Origin: Lates calcarifer
Taxonomy: Eukaryota; Chordata; Actinopteri; Centropomidae
Length of the DNA stretch: 64,000 nt
Assembly: GCF_001640805.2 (NCBI RefSeq)
Contig: NC_066833.1
Coordinates: 18,286,553 to 18,350,552 of the forward strand
Direction of reading: 5' to 3'
In this document: positions 40,201 through 63,926 of the stretch, in pieces
How positions within the stretch are numbered: the first letter of the stretch is position 1
Layout: every line of letters starts with the position of its first letter
Notes under the pieces: generated by a model
The model's input: only the letters and a program-made list of their open reading frames with translations
What the model was told of the DNA's origin: nothing
The model's database searches: none
Program-made: the position numbers and the translations under genes

Positions 40201-40454
40201 TCCATACTTTCATGAAATCCCTGTTGTCCTACAGTATGAAATAATTTTAAAGAGGAGGGTGTATTAGTAAAACATTGACTGAAACCAGTTAGTTCCAGTG
40301 AATATTTAAACGCCTTTTCAATTACCTGGAGGATGATATTTCTAAGGACCTTCATATTCTGTCTAACCAGAGTCCCAGCATCAGTGACTCCTCTACTCCT
40401 GCGGTTCAACAGCACAGTGGTGTTTACGGTCTTGTTTCTTCGGGACGGCGCCAT
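34298..40454 (-). CDS. dcaf17: DDB1- and CUL4-associated factor 17
   Basis: DCAF17 is a nuclear/nucleolar substrate receptor of the CUL4-DDB1 ubiquitin ligase; loss in people causes Woodhouse-Sakati syndrome. Fourteen exons: 40326-40454 (ATG 40452-40454), 40125-40228, 39567-39658, 39316-39452, 39144-39222, 38457-38546, 38265-38372, 38032-38134, 37757-37899, 36733-36842, 36492-36579, 36174-36257, 34493-34648, 34298-34405 (TAA 34298-34300). With one extra base ignored the product is 509 residues, against 520 in human. Diagnostic stretches are LLALTANNWLYRLSAETG, VGEAPFGIPVNIQIT, QIGGYPWHYIYTP, SGRIIHVGP and VEYEDELDLLAVV. Exon 39567-39658 is 92 nt where 91 is required: SEPQVLYKLPKRSK reads in one frame and EKFEDALLCQSPL in the next. 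Sequence outside these motifs diverges strongly, as is usual for this fast-evolving protein. The identification is firm because the gene lies between cybrd1 and mettl8. Confidence 0.94.
34649..36173. other. Largest dcaf17 intron (1.5 kb)
   Basis: This is AT-rich intronic sequence with no exon that fits dcaf17. A short direct repeat of ACACCTATAATA lies near 36010-36040. Nothing else stands out. Confidence 0.6.
38640..39035 (+). repeat. Interspersed teleost repeat (ATTAATTGAT family)
   Basis: This sequence inside dcaf17 intron 38547-39143 contains, in order, AATAGATTAATCATTTAAGT, AAGCAAAAGTGCCAAATCTT, AACAAGCAATTAGATGACAT, GCTCTGAGAAATTGTAATAA, AGTTAATTGATTAATCTTAA and CAGATTAATTGATAATGGAT. 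These are the successive landmarks of a well-known non-coding repeat family of percomorph fish. It has no open frame of interest and lies on the strand opposite to dcaf17. Confidence 0.75.
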
Positions 40455-41345
40455 CAGCAGGTGGCACTTTGGTCTACAAGAGGACGGTGTGGTAGCATGT
40501 CAAGAGACAACAGCCTCAGATGACCTTAACACCACGGTGAAAGTCAGGTAAAGACGGTGCGGTTTTCCAGTCTTGACACCGTTAGAACTATTTACTATGT
40601 TGCATGTTTCCAAGACAACTGTCCTCCACTCCGGCGCTAGCGTTAGCTGCGATATGCCGTTAACTTCATTCAAAAAAACGTAGCCAGCCCGCTTTATATG
40701 ATCTAATTAAACCGTGGAGTTGTCCAGAAAGAGAGAAACTATAAAGTGTTATCAGCAGTTATAAGTTTGAGGACGATAATGTCGTATTTTGAACGGCGTG
40801 GCGTTAGTTAGCAGCTAAAGTCACACTTTTGTAGTCTTTACAGGCGTCTTCTTCTACGAAATAATTAGCGCGTGTCATCCAGCAGCTTGGAACTCTAGCG
40901 CCCCCCTCTCCGCCGCTGCTGCGCTGACCATGACGCTTAAATCACCCCTCAGCGTTTTAGTATATCCCCTTAAGTAGCTTCAAGGGTGAAAATATATTCT
41001 TAACGAAGAGAGAGAGTAATTGTGGCATGTGCAAATGTTTTGGCACCTTTTCAAGTCTGCACTTAATGCTTGTTTGCCACAAGGGTTGTATTAACTTCTT
41101 TTTGCTTTAAAAATCAACAGAAGTATTTGCCCAAACTTTTGCACACAACTGTACAAAAGCCTCTTTCAATATGTTATCTTTAGACAACCAAAACAAGGGA
41201 TTCTTTAACTTCATTTTTAAAAATAGCAACTCCTTAGGTCACTGTACATGTGGCAATGAAATACTCAGTTTTTACTCTTAATATTTACTCTTTATGTTTT
41301 AATGAAGATTTTTGATTGTTCCTGAAAATAAAATATATGTCAAAA

Positions 41346-41409
<64 letters not shown>

Positions 41410-41465
41410 AAGCTATTGATGACAATATGGAGCAGTAAAATGAAAGGTTTTCAACTCTTTTACAG
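40455..41465. promoter_or_regulatory. Shared divergent promoter of dcaf17 and mettl8
   Basis: The dcaf17 start codon (minus strand) is at 40454. On the plus strand a good donor, TCAG|GTAAAG, lies at 40548, and a mettl8 acceptor, TTTTACAG, ends at 41465, so a non-coding mettl8 first exon probably ends at 40547. The two transcripts would start within about 100 bp of each other. The region 40560-40930 is CpG-containing. From about 40930 the intron becomes AT-rich, with CCAAACTTTTGCACACAACT at about 41126, which resembles the end of a dispersed fish repeat. Confidence 0.55.
41351..41409. repeat. (AC)n(AT)n compound microsatellite
   Basis: An AC tract of about 37 nt runs directly into an AT tract of about 22 nt, in the putative first intron of mettl8, just 56 bp before the acceptor of the start-codon exon. 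Confidence 0.95.
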
Positions 41466-41470
41466 TGTAA

Positions 41471-44400
41471 ATGCATAAACTGCAGTGCATCTCTGTAGCC
41501 ACATTGGCGGCTAAAGTTTTCAGCAGATTGTCCACAAGACTAAAGAGCAGTGGAGGAAGACCCTCAGCTCCACTGGGTTCACGGATTCTGACCAATCCTG
41601 ATGACATCTTTAAGCACAACATGTGGTTAGTGACGTATGATTATTGGTTTATTATGGCCAAACATTTTATGAAGACACTTTGATTTGTCACCTATCTGTA
41701 CCCTGTAAGGACATCACCGGATTTCAGTGTAGGTGTGCCCACTTCTAACAACATTAATTTACAGTTAAGAGCCTTTTCATTCACTTTAAAACACAGTGTG
41801 GACTTTTATGTTCTAGTATAGCATTTTCTTCAATTTAGGATATGAAACATAGATTTAGATGTATCGAAACATGTTTGATGAGGGAGCAAATAAGATAGTT
41901 ACCCCATCTAGTTGAACAGATGTATCAACAGTTGCTTCGTAATGCTTTACATTTTAGGGATCATGTACAGTGGACAGAAGAGGACAAAGAAAATGCACGG
42001 AAGAAGGCACAAGAAAACTCCTGTGTGCAAATTCCTTTAAGGGAACAAGGCAAGGCTGTTTTCCTGCAAAATATTTTTCAAGATATTGTGATTGTGGTTA
42101 CATGGCAACAAAATGGTAAAAATGCCACTAAATTCCCCCTACACACAGGTAAATTTGACACAGAAGCTCACCAGTACTGGGACAAGTTTTATGAGATGCA
42201 CCGGGATAAGTTCTTCAAAGATCGCAAGTGGCTGTTTTTAGAATTCCCAGAACTGCTTCCATTAGATGCAAATAGCCGAGCCACAACCAGGCGTCAAGGT
42301 GATCGGCAGGTGGGAATCCCATCACCTGGTGGATCCAACATGGACTCAGAGACCAGCCACCATCAACACAGTGGCACTACACATTGTAGACCTAATGCAG
42401 ACTGTCAGACGGCCTGTCAGGGAGCATCACAAGAGAAAAATGAAGATGCCACACAGACTTCTACTTTCCCTGGACAACATGCATCTTTCAGGATCTTGGA
42501 GGTTTTCAAAAATGTTCACAGATATTAATTTTCATTGATTTAATATAGACTGTTACATGTGAACCAACTTGAGTTATGTTTCAGTAGGCAGAATTATCAG
42601 CAAAATATATTTTCTATTCACAGGTTGGATGTGGGGTTGGTAACAGTGTATTTCCCATTGTTAATTCTATAAAGTGAGTACATAATTTGAGATACTTCCA
42701 TACACTTAAAATACACCCAATACTGGGCAAAAAAGACATTTTATTGATTAAACTGCATATAAATTGTTGAGGTGTGAAAAAATTAGGCACTCAGTATAAT
42801 TTTAGATTATAAGCAAGCAGATAAGATATTGCACTGAGTTACAGTGGTCCTATGAAAAACAAATGTGGGAAATGAGTCAAAAATAGATGGGGTGTTAATA
42901 GTTGGGTCATTATAGAATACTTCTTAATTGGCCTTTTTCACAGCAGCTATCTCAGCCAGTCATGGAAGAAAGAACATAGTAGGTGTCATATTAAAATGTC
43001 TTCAGTTAAAAAGGTCTGTATGGGATTGTTGTGCTTCTTCAGATAAAGATCCCTGGAGACCTTGATGGGACAACTGGCAAGATGCCAGCACTAAAATCAG
43101 CTTCTGGGTCAAGACTACATTAGAATAAAGACGAGAGTTTACTTTAAAATGACCAAAGTGGCCTTTAACTGGTTTCACTTCCTGTCTTTGCAGTATCCTG
43201 TCCATTTGTTTTTTTTTCCCCTAGGAAAGTAGAGATTGCATTTGTTTTCCTCTGTGCAGACTGTCAAAGTTAGTTTTGGAGCCACAAAATTGCTTCATCA
43301 AATGTTTATTACTTGTGCATATAATTATTTAAGGGTTGTTAAATTGGCTGTTTTATTTCACAGAGAAACAGATGCATTTCTATACTGTTGTGACTTCTCC
43401 CCACGTGCCATTCAGCTGGTCAAGGTAAGCACATTCTATATTGCCTGGTAGGAATATGCACAGTATATATACAGTAAAGAGGCTAATAAATTTCTTCAAT
43501 GCAACACTGGCTACTATTCACTGACATTTAAAAAGCAGTGTTGTATTTATAGTGCATACTGTGGTCATTGGGAAAATATGGTGAGGATATCAAATTAGAA
43601 ATCTGTGGTTAAAATGTGGTTGATCTTTCAGATCTCCAGAATGTTGTTTCAAATTAGATTTTATAGTCCAGACCATTGGTCCCTCGCAAAATGTGCAACT
43701 TACATATGCTGCAAAATAATGCAAAGCTCTGCACAGTAGCTACAGATGAACCAGTTAACTGATATGTGAAGAAATTGAAACAAGAATCTGGTAGATCATA
43801 TTTTTGCAGAGCTGTAGAGGTGAATCAAGTGTGAAAGATCTTTTTGTTTTGGGCTTAACGCACACCTTATTGAAACTCACCTTTATCTGTCTGAATATCT
43901 TTGTATCCTGTAGTAATAGGATGTACTCCTTTTCATTTTCTGTGGCTGAGTGCCTCCAGCTGACAGTAGAAATTACTTATTAGAGCGAGAGCATAAAGGT
44001 GAAATATCAAAGAGTGTCTGATCACAGACACATCAAAACTGTTCAATTCATCTACAGACCTGTGAGGAATTTTACTTCCAATAATTAGACACATCAAGCA
44101 TAAAAAATCACATCATGTGTAGAATTAGCATTAAGTAAAAAGACTTCAAAAAGAGGCTATATCCTAGCTCAATAAAGAGATTATGTCTGCAAGTGAAAAT
44201 AACTCAAAATTAACTTGCATAGTATGTACAGTATTTATTTTATTCTCATTGAGCTACACTTGACAGTGACCCATTCACAAGGAAGAGATGGATTCAGTAC
44301 ATTTAAATTGCCTCAGACAGATGAATAACTTTAGCATTACTGACAATTTCAACTGACAACATACCATCTAAAATTGTCTTAACACAGATAGAAAATTGTC

Positions 44401-45939
44401 CATTACCTAACCTATAATTCTGCCTATTTGCATGTTAACCTGTCTTAAAATGAGTGCAAAATGATACTGTACATGAATTTCTTAGGAGTAACCACTTACG
44501 CAAGGAGTGCAAAGGTCATGGTCACAGAGCCAGTGGGATAGTTACAACATGTCCTGTAGAATATAATAAAAGAAGTGAACAATCTGTATCTGAGCCACAG
44601 TTTGGCAAATAACACTGTTAATCACACTGTTTTGAATATAGCCTACTTTATTTTCCTCATGAAGGACCATCCAGACTATGATGACTCTGTGTGCCATGCC
44701 TTTGTCCATGACATTTGTGAGGAGATGGCCTCCTTTCCCTTCCCTCCTCAGAGCCTGGATGTTATTCTGGCAGTCTTTGTGCTCTCCTCCATTCATCCAG
44801 AGCGGTAGGTGAAGGTTACAACACAAAGATAGGAGAACCCATTGTCATTTATCACCTGTCAACCCCGCCCCCAGCCTCCTCCCCAACCCCTGTAACCCTC
44901 CCAACCCACCCTCACTTTCCCCAGGCTTTGTCTGAATGTCATTACATTACCCAAACATAAACCTATGTCATACAGTGCAAAATATTAACTGTCACTGTTT
45001 GAATTTCAGGCTTTAGTTGTACAAAATGCATCTGACATGAGCACCTTACTTTGCTTGTTCAGCTGTTTGTTATATATTTTGAAGCCTCAATGAATACATT
45101 CCTATACACATGTCTTGTTACTTGGATCTTCAGCAGCTGCAGTCTTATTGTACAACAATATTGTCCCATTAATTGATATTTCATTAACAGAATGCAAAGA
45201 GCCGTGAACCGACTATCTACATGCCTGAAACATGGAGGGATATTCCTCTTCCGTGACTATGGGAGATATGACTTTTCACAGCTCAGGTTTAAGAAAGGTA
45301 AGCTTCCAAACAGTAAAATACACTTGAATATATGCAAATATATGTATTTATGCACTTCACCTCATTTGCTGCATATTCCATGTTGTTTTGCAATTTAACA
45401 CTTTTAACCTAATCTCTCACAATCAGGACGGTGCTTATCAGAGAATTTCTACACACGAGGAGATGGAACCTGTGTTTATTTTTTCACAAAAGGTATTACT
45501 GAACCACAAGAGCTGTATTTTATGTGCTTCACTGAGTAAATAGTTGGTGAGAGGCCCATAGGTATTATTGTAGGGGACTTTGGAACCTGGTGGGAGTTTA
45601 CATTCTGCATTGGTGGATATAGGAGATTGTTCAAAATCCAAATAATTAAAACGATTGTGAGGCTCTATTTTTGGTGTCAACATTTTTCTAAGGGACGGGG
45701 GACTCACATTTATGACCTCAGTATTACTAAAGTTCCTGGCTGCAGCTCTGGTGTCTGACTGTGTTTTTATATATTTCTTTACAGAAGAGGTTCATGAAAT
45801 TTTTTCCAGTGCTGGACTGGAAGAACTTCAGAATCTGGAGGACAGACGACTACAAGTGAACAGAGGAAAGAAAGTTGTGATGCACCGCGTTTGGATGCAG
45901 AGCAAATACAGGAAATCTTATCCACCTTCACCATCTTAA
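41471..45939 (+). CDS. mettl8: tRNA N3-methylcytidine methyltransferase METTL8, mitochondrial-type
   Basis: METTL8 uses S-adenosylmethionine to make m3C32 in mitochondrial tRNAs. Nine coding exons: 41471-41625, 41958-42049, 42149-42501, 42624-42673, 43364-43424, 44665-44804, 45191-45297, 45427-45492, 45785-45939 (TAA 45937-45939). Phases agree and give 392 residues. The N-terminus is rich in basic and hydroxyl residues with no acidic residue in about the first 30 ([20 protein letters not shown]), as expected for a mitochondrial presequence. It is followed by the family signature APLGSRILT. The SAM motif I is [13 protein letters not shown]. Other conserved stretches are [43 protein letters not shown] and [13 protein letters not shown]. 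The intron 42050-42148 begins with GC, is 99 nt and has no stop in frame, so a product with 33 extra residues is possible. Position next to dcaf17 and tlk1 identifies METTL8; METTL2 is the close relative. Confidence 0.94.
43425..44664. other. mettl8 intron (1.2 kb)
   Basis: This is AT-rich intron with no recognisable exon, repeat or RNA gene. Confidence 0.6.
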
Positions 45940-46290
45940 CACCCCTCTATGCAACAGCCTCATTCGGAACTATATGCATTTCTTTATACTTTCCTGCTTA
46001 TTCATTCAATCATGATAACTGTATCTTTTTTTTTTAACCCAAGGAGTATGTGTACAACAACAAAACTGTAGGCAATAAACTTGTTAGACATGGTAAACAA
46101 AGCTGTGGTGTCGTCTTGTTTTGTTGTTTACATGTTATGGAAGCCAACTGATACAAGGAAAAGGAAAAAATAGATAAACATTTATGCAAGATAAAAATAA
46201 AAATACGAGAACTGAAATCGTGAGGTTTCAAAATTATGAGATACTTAACAGAGATAGTGAAATGTATTACCTCAAATTATTTTGATATAA
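45940..46290 (+). other. mettl8 3' UTR and downstream spacer
   Basis: Sequence after the mettl8 stop codon carries a clear AATAAA at 46074-46079 followed within about 30 bases by a T/G-rich stretch (GTGGTGTCGTCTTGTTTTGT). No gene is visible. Confidence 0.6.
46074..46079 (+). terminator. mettl8: Poly(A) signal of mettl8
   Basis: AATAAA lies 135 nt after the stop codon, with a T/G-rich downstream element. This is the best plus-strand signal in the spacer. Confidence 0.7.
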
Positions 46291-46720
46291 GATTACAATT
46301 AAATTTTGACTCCATATCTCAAATATTTGACTTATTAAGTTAAAATGATTACCAGGAGTATTTTTATTTTTATCATGCCCAACTCTTCTGATTATTTGTG
46401 TCTGACAATTTTGACATGAAAGTCCAAATTTTGCCCTATAGGATCTATAAATTTGACAGAAATTATTACTGTGGCAGATAAATCTAATCTGAATTTGAGT
46501 CTGTTTTTTTTTTAAATCATGCCTCACTCAGATAATTTGTGTCTGATAATTTTACCAGTATGTCAAAATTTGGGCATAGTATCCAAAAATTTGACTCACT
46601 AAATCCTAATTACCTAATTACCACGACTGTTTATACATACCATGCCTAAGTCCTCAGATAATTTGTTTCTGATCATTTTTGACATAGTATCTACAAATTC
46701 CTAAATTTCATGTATTTTTT
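46290..46720. repeat. Imperfect tandem repeat, about three units of 125-140 bp
   Basis: Three successive units share CATGCC, then GATAATTTGTGTCTGATAAT (variants at about 46390, 46529 and 46655), then TTTTGACAT, then AATTTGACT and TAATTACC. The unit spacing is about 140 then 125 bases. The sequence is AT-rich and non-coding, between mettl8 and tlk1. Confidence 0.6.
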
Positions 46721-46899
46721 CATCTTAGCAGAAATGGTCTGTATTTTTTTTATATGAGCAACTAATTGTTTTACTTATTTGAGCTATGAAAATCATTATT
46801 TCCAGTGATCAGTCTACAACTTGTAGGCAAAACTATGCACAGTCTATGTGTGCTGTCTATTATATTTAAAAGTTGTATTTATTTATGTAACCTGTTTCC

Positions 46900-47209
46900 C
46901 TCATGCTGTCATTGACGTTGAGAAAAACATGCATCACCCTCGCGATAAGAATTTTGCACACGATGCATGACGTTTCATAGACAACCACCACAACCACTTG
47001 AAGACGGAGAGGTGGCCCCGGAGCCAGGACGCACTGCCGAGGTGTGAAGAGGTTTGTTCCCTAATACAGATAATAATTTGACATTTTCACTCAGTGGCAG
47101 CCGCTGTACCCATGTAAAACAGCTGTGGTACGCCGGTCGGTTAATTTCACAGTCGGAGTGAAAAGATTAACCGTGTACGCTGCCGTACCTACACACGAAA
47201 AGTAGCTTG
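46900..47209 (+). promoter_or_regulatory. tlk1: Probable tlk1 promoter and 5' UTR
   Basis: After the AT-rich tandem repeat the sequence turns GC-richer and CpG-containing at about 46910, for example GGTGGCCCCGGAGCCAGGAC at 47012. It leads directly into the tlk1 start codon at 47210. I see no TATA box at a fixed distance. Confidence 0.45.
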
Positions 47210-59125
<11,916 letters not shown>

Positions 59126-60006
59126 CAGCCTTGAACTGTGACAGAAAGGCAAACTGACCAAGTTGCTCCCACACCTGCAGCGCTCCTCAGAGGCTCAGGT
59201 TCATGGGAGAAGCAACCGCCAGAAAGAGGAGGAGCAGGACACAGGTGGGTGGGATCACACCTGACATCCTCTGACCTGTGCCAGGCTTCTTCTCATTCAC
59301 CAGGGCTAGATCAACGGAGGGGACACTGAAGGGATGTTTTTTAAAGGACACGAGTAAAAGGATCTTTTGAGGGTCCGACAAAAGCACTGAAACTGACGAC
59401 GTACCTTGAAGAAAATGTGACTGGACACTGTTCAGATGTTGCAGATGGATAAAGCCTTAAGGGGCCTAAGGGAGACCTGGCAGCCTACCGTTAAGCTTAA
59501 ATAACATTGTCCTGCCAGGGTGCAAATGATTCAGCTGCTAGAAGTTAATATACTGTGAGGAGAGGACAGTCACTGTTTAGTAGACCTACAAAGACTTCAC
59601 CATTGATTTGGCTAACTGTTTTGTTTTTCACAAATGTTAGGCTTTAATTTGAATTACTTAGCCAAGAGAATGTAATGTGTAGCATACAAGTGGCATCTAG
59701 TGACATGTAGGTTGGGGCAGCATACTTCCGTTAAATGCACAAAGTAACCAAATGTAGAAAAATGACAATGTATAAAATCCTATGCAGGAATATTAATTAA
59801 CAGATAAAATTGGAAACTGTATATGCTGTACAGGTGAATTTTCAAATTTTGAGCTGCAGCAGTAACATGTACAAAGAGTTAAAATTTCCCCAATGTAAAA
59901 CTAGTTTCCTGGAGTGGTTTCATTTTGCTGCTTTGTTGCTCTTACTTTTTCAAGGGCTGTATGTTCCACTTCGGGTACAAATTGTACAGTTCTGCTAAGA
60001 GTGAAT

Positions 60007-60012
60007 AATAAA
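60007..60012 (+). terminator. tlk1: Poly(A) signal of tlk1
   Basis: AATAAA lies about 880 nt after the tlk1 stop codon and is followed by CTTTTTCTCCCAGTG, a T-rich downstream stretch. Confidence 0.6.
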
Positions 60013-60601
60013 TGCCAGGAAACCTTTTTCTCCCAGTGAATTGTATTGCAGCAAATATCTAGTTTTCCTCCATATTCATCACTCAGCATAATGCACTCAT
60101 TAAATTTTAGGGTGCAATCTACCAGCATTTACAGCGATTATACTGACATTCTGTGGCTTTGTTTGGTACTGCATTGTTGCAGAACATACCAAGGGGTGGT
60201 CACAACATGAACTGGAGATGAACATAAAAATATAAAGCAGAGACTGAGATAGAGAAAATACATAAGTTTAATCAAGTTAACCTTGTCTGACTTTACAAAT
60301 TATTTTTTTATACAAAACCAAAACCATTTAATATTTAATAGCTACAGCAGCAAGCAAACCTGCTTATCTAAAGATAAATCCCCGGTAGCAGTTACAGCCC
60401 CATCTTCCCCTGAAGACCTTCAGTAGTTTGATGCCTAAAAATGCAAAGATACTGACTTGTACACTTTAAATGTAACCTGTTCCCCACATACTTTACACTT
60501 GTTGCCAAGTTCAAAAAGTTCACATAGTTTTTGTTAACACTCCTTTAACTATGATTCAGTTGTGAACTATTTTAAAAAGTTGTTCTGCTGCAGAGTGTAT
60601 A

Positions 60602-60607
60602 TTTATT
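60602..60607 (-). terminator. gorasp2: Candidate poly(A) signal of gorasp2
   Basis: TTTATT on plus reads AATAAA on the gorasp2 strand, about 225 nt after its stop codon. Confidence 0.4.
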
Positions 60608-60828
60608 CTCTGCTAAAACATTTGAATGATACTTGTAATTCTTCTTGGGTTTTGCTGCTTGTGAGAAGACCAGCAGTGTGATTCTAGTATCCTTAAGATA
60701 CTGGAGCTCTCGTACAACAATCGTAGTGGTGTGTAGGAGCAATTTGTCAACAGATTGGTGCAGCTAATAGACTGTCTACAGCATGTAAGACTTAAGAGCC
60801 AGTTGACAACCTCAAATGGTGCTCTTTG

Positions 60829-63800
60829 CTAAGATGAGTCTACAGACATTGTGATATTTATTGATTCAGAGGTGGTCACTGATGATGGGATTGGGGTTTT
60901 GGTCATTGACATGTTCGTTTGGATAGTGGAAGAGGCAGATGTGGTATTTTGTGTAACAGCAGGAACTGCTTTAGCAGTGAAGGGGGGCAGAATCAAGTCA
61001 GATGGGGGCAGTTTAAAACCAGGTGCCACAGTGGGGATGTTGAAAGGAGGAAGAGGTTGAAGACCTGTGGAGTACAACACAAACAAAATCTGTCACCTAC
61101 CAAAAAAAAAAAGCTCTTGAACTGGCAACATTTTATTTTTACTTAGACTGTCGATTGTTCTTTGTTTAGACATGGTACCTAAGTATTTGACGTGGCATGT
61201 TTTCAACTATAAAATGCATGAATTTCTGAACACTACATGATTTTTTTTTTCCTGGAGACCAGGCTCACAGTTTTTCATTTCTGTCTTGAAACGATAAGTG
61301 CCCATCTGAAACGGTCAAACAGGTTCTGCTTGCTGTAATCATTCCTTCAAGACATACCAGCCCTGAAAAGACCCTTACTAAAGCACTTTCAGTGTAAGTG
61401 ACGGAGGATAAAATCCACAGTCCTAAAAGCTGTATTCAAAAGTTCCTCTGAAGTTAATGAGGCTTCAGCACTTTAGTTAATCAGATTAAGTGGGTAATTC
61501 TTTTTCTGAATCGCTTTATCTCTTTTTTTGGTACAAAATTTCCTTGTTGTATTACTGTATCCCTCCATTGCAGCTCAACAAGGAAACACTGTCCTGAGAA
61601 ACATGTTTGAGATTTCCACTTGGTTTGATTAACTACAGCAGCTGAATACATTTTTGCACAAAATGAGGACTGCTGATTTAGTCCCCCACCACTTACACTG
61701 GAGGTACATTAGGAAGAGATCTCTTCATGGCAAGTGTAAAATTTCATACCGTTGTTTACGATGGACTTGAAAAGTTGTGAACCTATCTTTTCAGTACTGC
61801 AAATTTAAAAACATATCAATTCAATGTTAAATCACCTCTGAGAATCTCAGAAAATACACAAATGTGTATTTGTCTCTACAAACCTGTTTAAGATAAGGTT
61901 AGTCGTATTTCATATATTTATTCTTGTCAACACAAATCCCACAAAAAAATATAAACCAAGAATGAGTTGACGTATCTCCAAATAGGTCTTAAATGGTGTC
62001 CAGCAATTTACTCAAACAGGAGTAAATGGTGCATTTTTTGTGGACTGTTTTAAACTACGGAACAGCAGGGCTGTGTGTGAGATTAAACCAAAATAAAATA
62101 TAGTTCCCATGGACATAAGGAGAGAAGTAACATGTCCCACAATTCAATAGTGTGAGTCACTGATGTGTTTTTAATAGTTTTTGTACAACATCTGTGGCAC
62201 AGATAAATGAGATGTACCTTATTTTGGTTACACAGGCAGTATTCTGTAGTACAATCAATTCATCCTTGATTTAGTTTTTTATTTTCATGGGATTTGTGAC
62301 AATAAGAAAAATATAGAATAGAACCAGACTTTAAGATTATTTACGACTAACCCATGCACACTCCAAAGAACAAAATAGTACCTGGATGTTGTAATCCAAC
62401 TCCAGGTGGCAATACGTGGCCCATGTCTGGCAAGGTGATATTGAGGTTTGGTAAATTAGGAAGTGGTGTAAGACCTCTGGGTAAGGGCATTAAGCCTGTG
62501 GAACAAATATTATATATATTAGACAATGTTTGGTCAGCGGACTAATGTCATCCAAGTTTGGCTTTCACAGAGTAACTGACTTAGGCACCAGGCCTGGGGA
62601 GCTACAAGCCCCAAAATAATGATTTCTACTAACCTGGTATTGTTGGAGCAGGATTGACAGACAGGGGAACGGTTTGTGAGGAGGGGACCTGGGTGGGCAG
62701 TGGGACTGTAGGAGCTCCTGCAACAATTTTTTAACAAAAGTGTTATTGTTGTGTTGCATGTTAACACAACAGCAATGAATGGAGGCATCTGAGTGACTCA
62801 GGCTTGTACTATTCATCTTGTTTTAGTTTAGACATTTTGATATCCAAAGGTAAAATTTTCACCATGCGTTTCACTTCATCTGTGCATATTATAGCTAAGT
62901 CATCCTCACATCGATTCAAACAGCATATGTTGATGATACATGTCACAGATGATCGTGTACCTGTCTGTAGATCACTAATGACAGTGGTTGGGTTAGAGCG
63001 GACTGACAAACCAGCGAGAGCATGCTCTAATCCAGTCGACGCAGAAGACGACACAGCAACTGGAACAGTTGGAATGACAGCAGAAAGATGGACCTGGTAA
63101 CCAAAATCACGTTATCTCAGTAAATGTTCACAAAATGTGGAACCCAGATGACATCAACATAACATTTTCCTAAGGATGCAAATACTGTACATGCTGAGCT
63201 ACCTCTGTGAATCCATCTTTAGGTGGAGGAGCGAGTTCATTAGTAGGTTGTGCAGGGAAACTGATCTTCTTGCCCTCTGCAAATGGCAGTGTGGGTATCC
63301 TGTGCAGGTAGCCATAGCCAATCCCACATCCGAGACTGAAGAGAGAGAAATACAGAAACACTGTGAGGGAAATATGTCCAAAATATTTCAAAGAAGCCTT
63401 AAATATGATGTGAAATGGCAACATAGCAAGACAGGATTTAGGAAGTAGAAAATAATCTGGAATGGTGGCTGTGATAGCACAAACACATTATTGTTCAGCC
63501 GTCACTGAAGAGGGCAGTCTTTCACTTGACATTTCATCATTCAACATTTACTCAGAAAAGCAAAGGGATTTTCTGATCAGGTAATTTATTGATCAGGTAG
63601 ATGATATTCATGATGACAGTCATACCTGCCCTCTCCACCCCAGTCACAGTTTGGAGTGATGACCACCTCGCGGCAGTTGTCTGTATCTGTGTTGTAGACG
63701 TACAGCTTCAGCTCCTTCCCTTCATGGGTTTCAATGAGGGAGAACAGATCCTCGCTCTGTTCAAAGAGCAGAGAAGCACAACTTTTAAACCTGTTTCCAC

Positions 63801-63926
63801 CTTTATGTCAACATTACTGCCAAGCTACAAATCAGGTACCTCATTCATGACACTGTCGGCTCCTATAATGTAGTCAGCGTAGGCCCTCAAACCAGCCAGG
63901 GCTGCAGGTGAGTTTGGCTCTACTTC
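60829..63926 (-). CDS. gorasp2: Golgi reassembly-stacking protein 2 (GRASP55), 3' exons
   Basis: GRASP55 tethers medial Golgi cisternae and helps ribbon formation and unconventional secretion. Seven exons are visible: 63840-63926, 63626-63756, 63203-63335, 62961-63093, 62634-62717, 62382-62495, 60829-61064 (TAG 60829-60831). All phases agree and no extra bases are needed. The first exon, [20 protein letters not shown], is part of the second PDZ-like GRASP domain; the following ones carry [20 protein letters not shown], the [16 protein letters not shown] stretch and [17 protein letters not shown], which ends the GRASP domain. From about 62961 on comes the low-complexity Pro/Ser/Thr regulatory tail, which is shorter than in human: the last exon codes 78 residues and ends ITMSVDSS. 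The upstream exons (N-myristoylated start and first PDZ) lie beyond position 64000. Position beside tlk1 favours gorasp2 over gorasp1. Confidence 0.95.

Larger units (their letters stand above)
59126..60828. other. Convergent 3' UTRs of tlk1 (+) and gorasp2 (-)
   Basis: No further coding exon is visible in this 1.7 kb. It holds the long tlk1 3' UTR, which probably ends after AATAAA at 60007-60012. The gorasp2 3' UTR probably ends near AATAAA (minus) at 60602-60607 or further on. Confidence 0.6.

Noticed and set aside
41020..41160. Possible transposon end (CCAAACTTTTGCACACAACT) in the first mettl8 intron
   Set aside because: The phrase resembles a dispersed fish repeat, but I see no terminal inverted repeats, target-site duplication or second end, so no element can be delimited.
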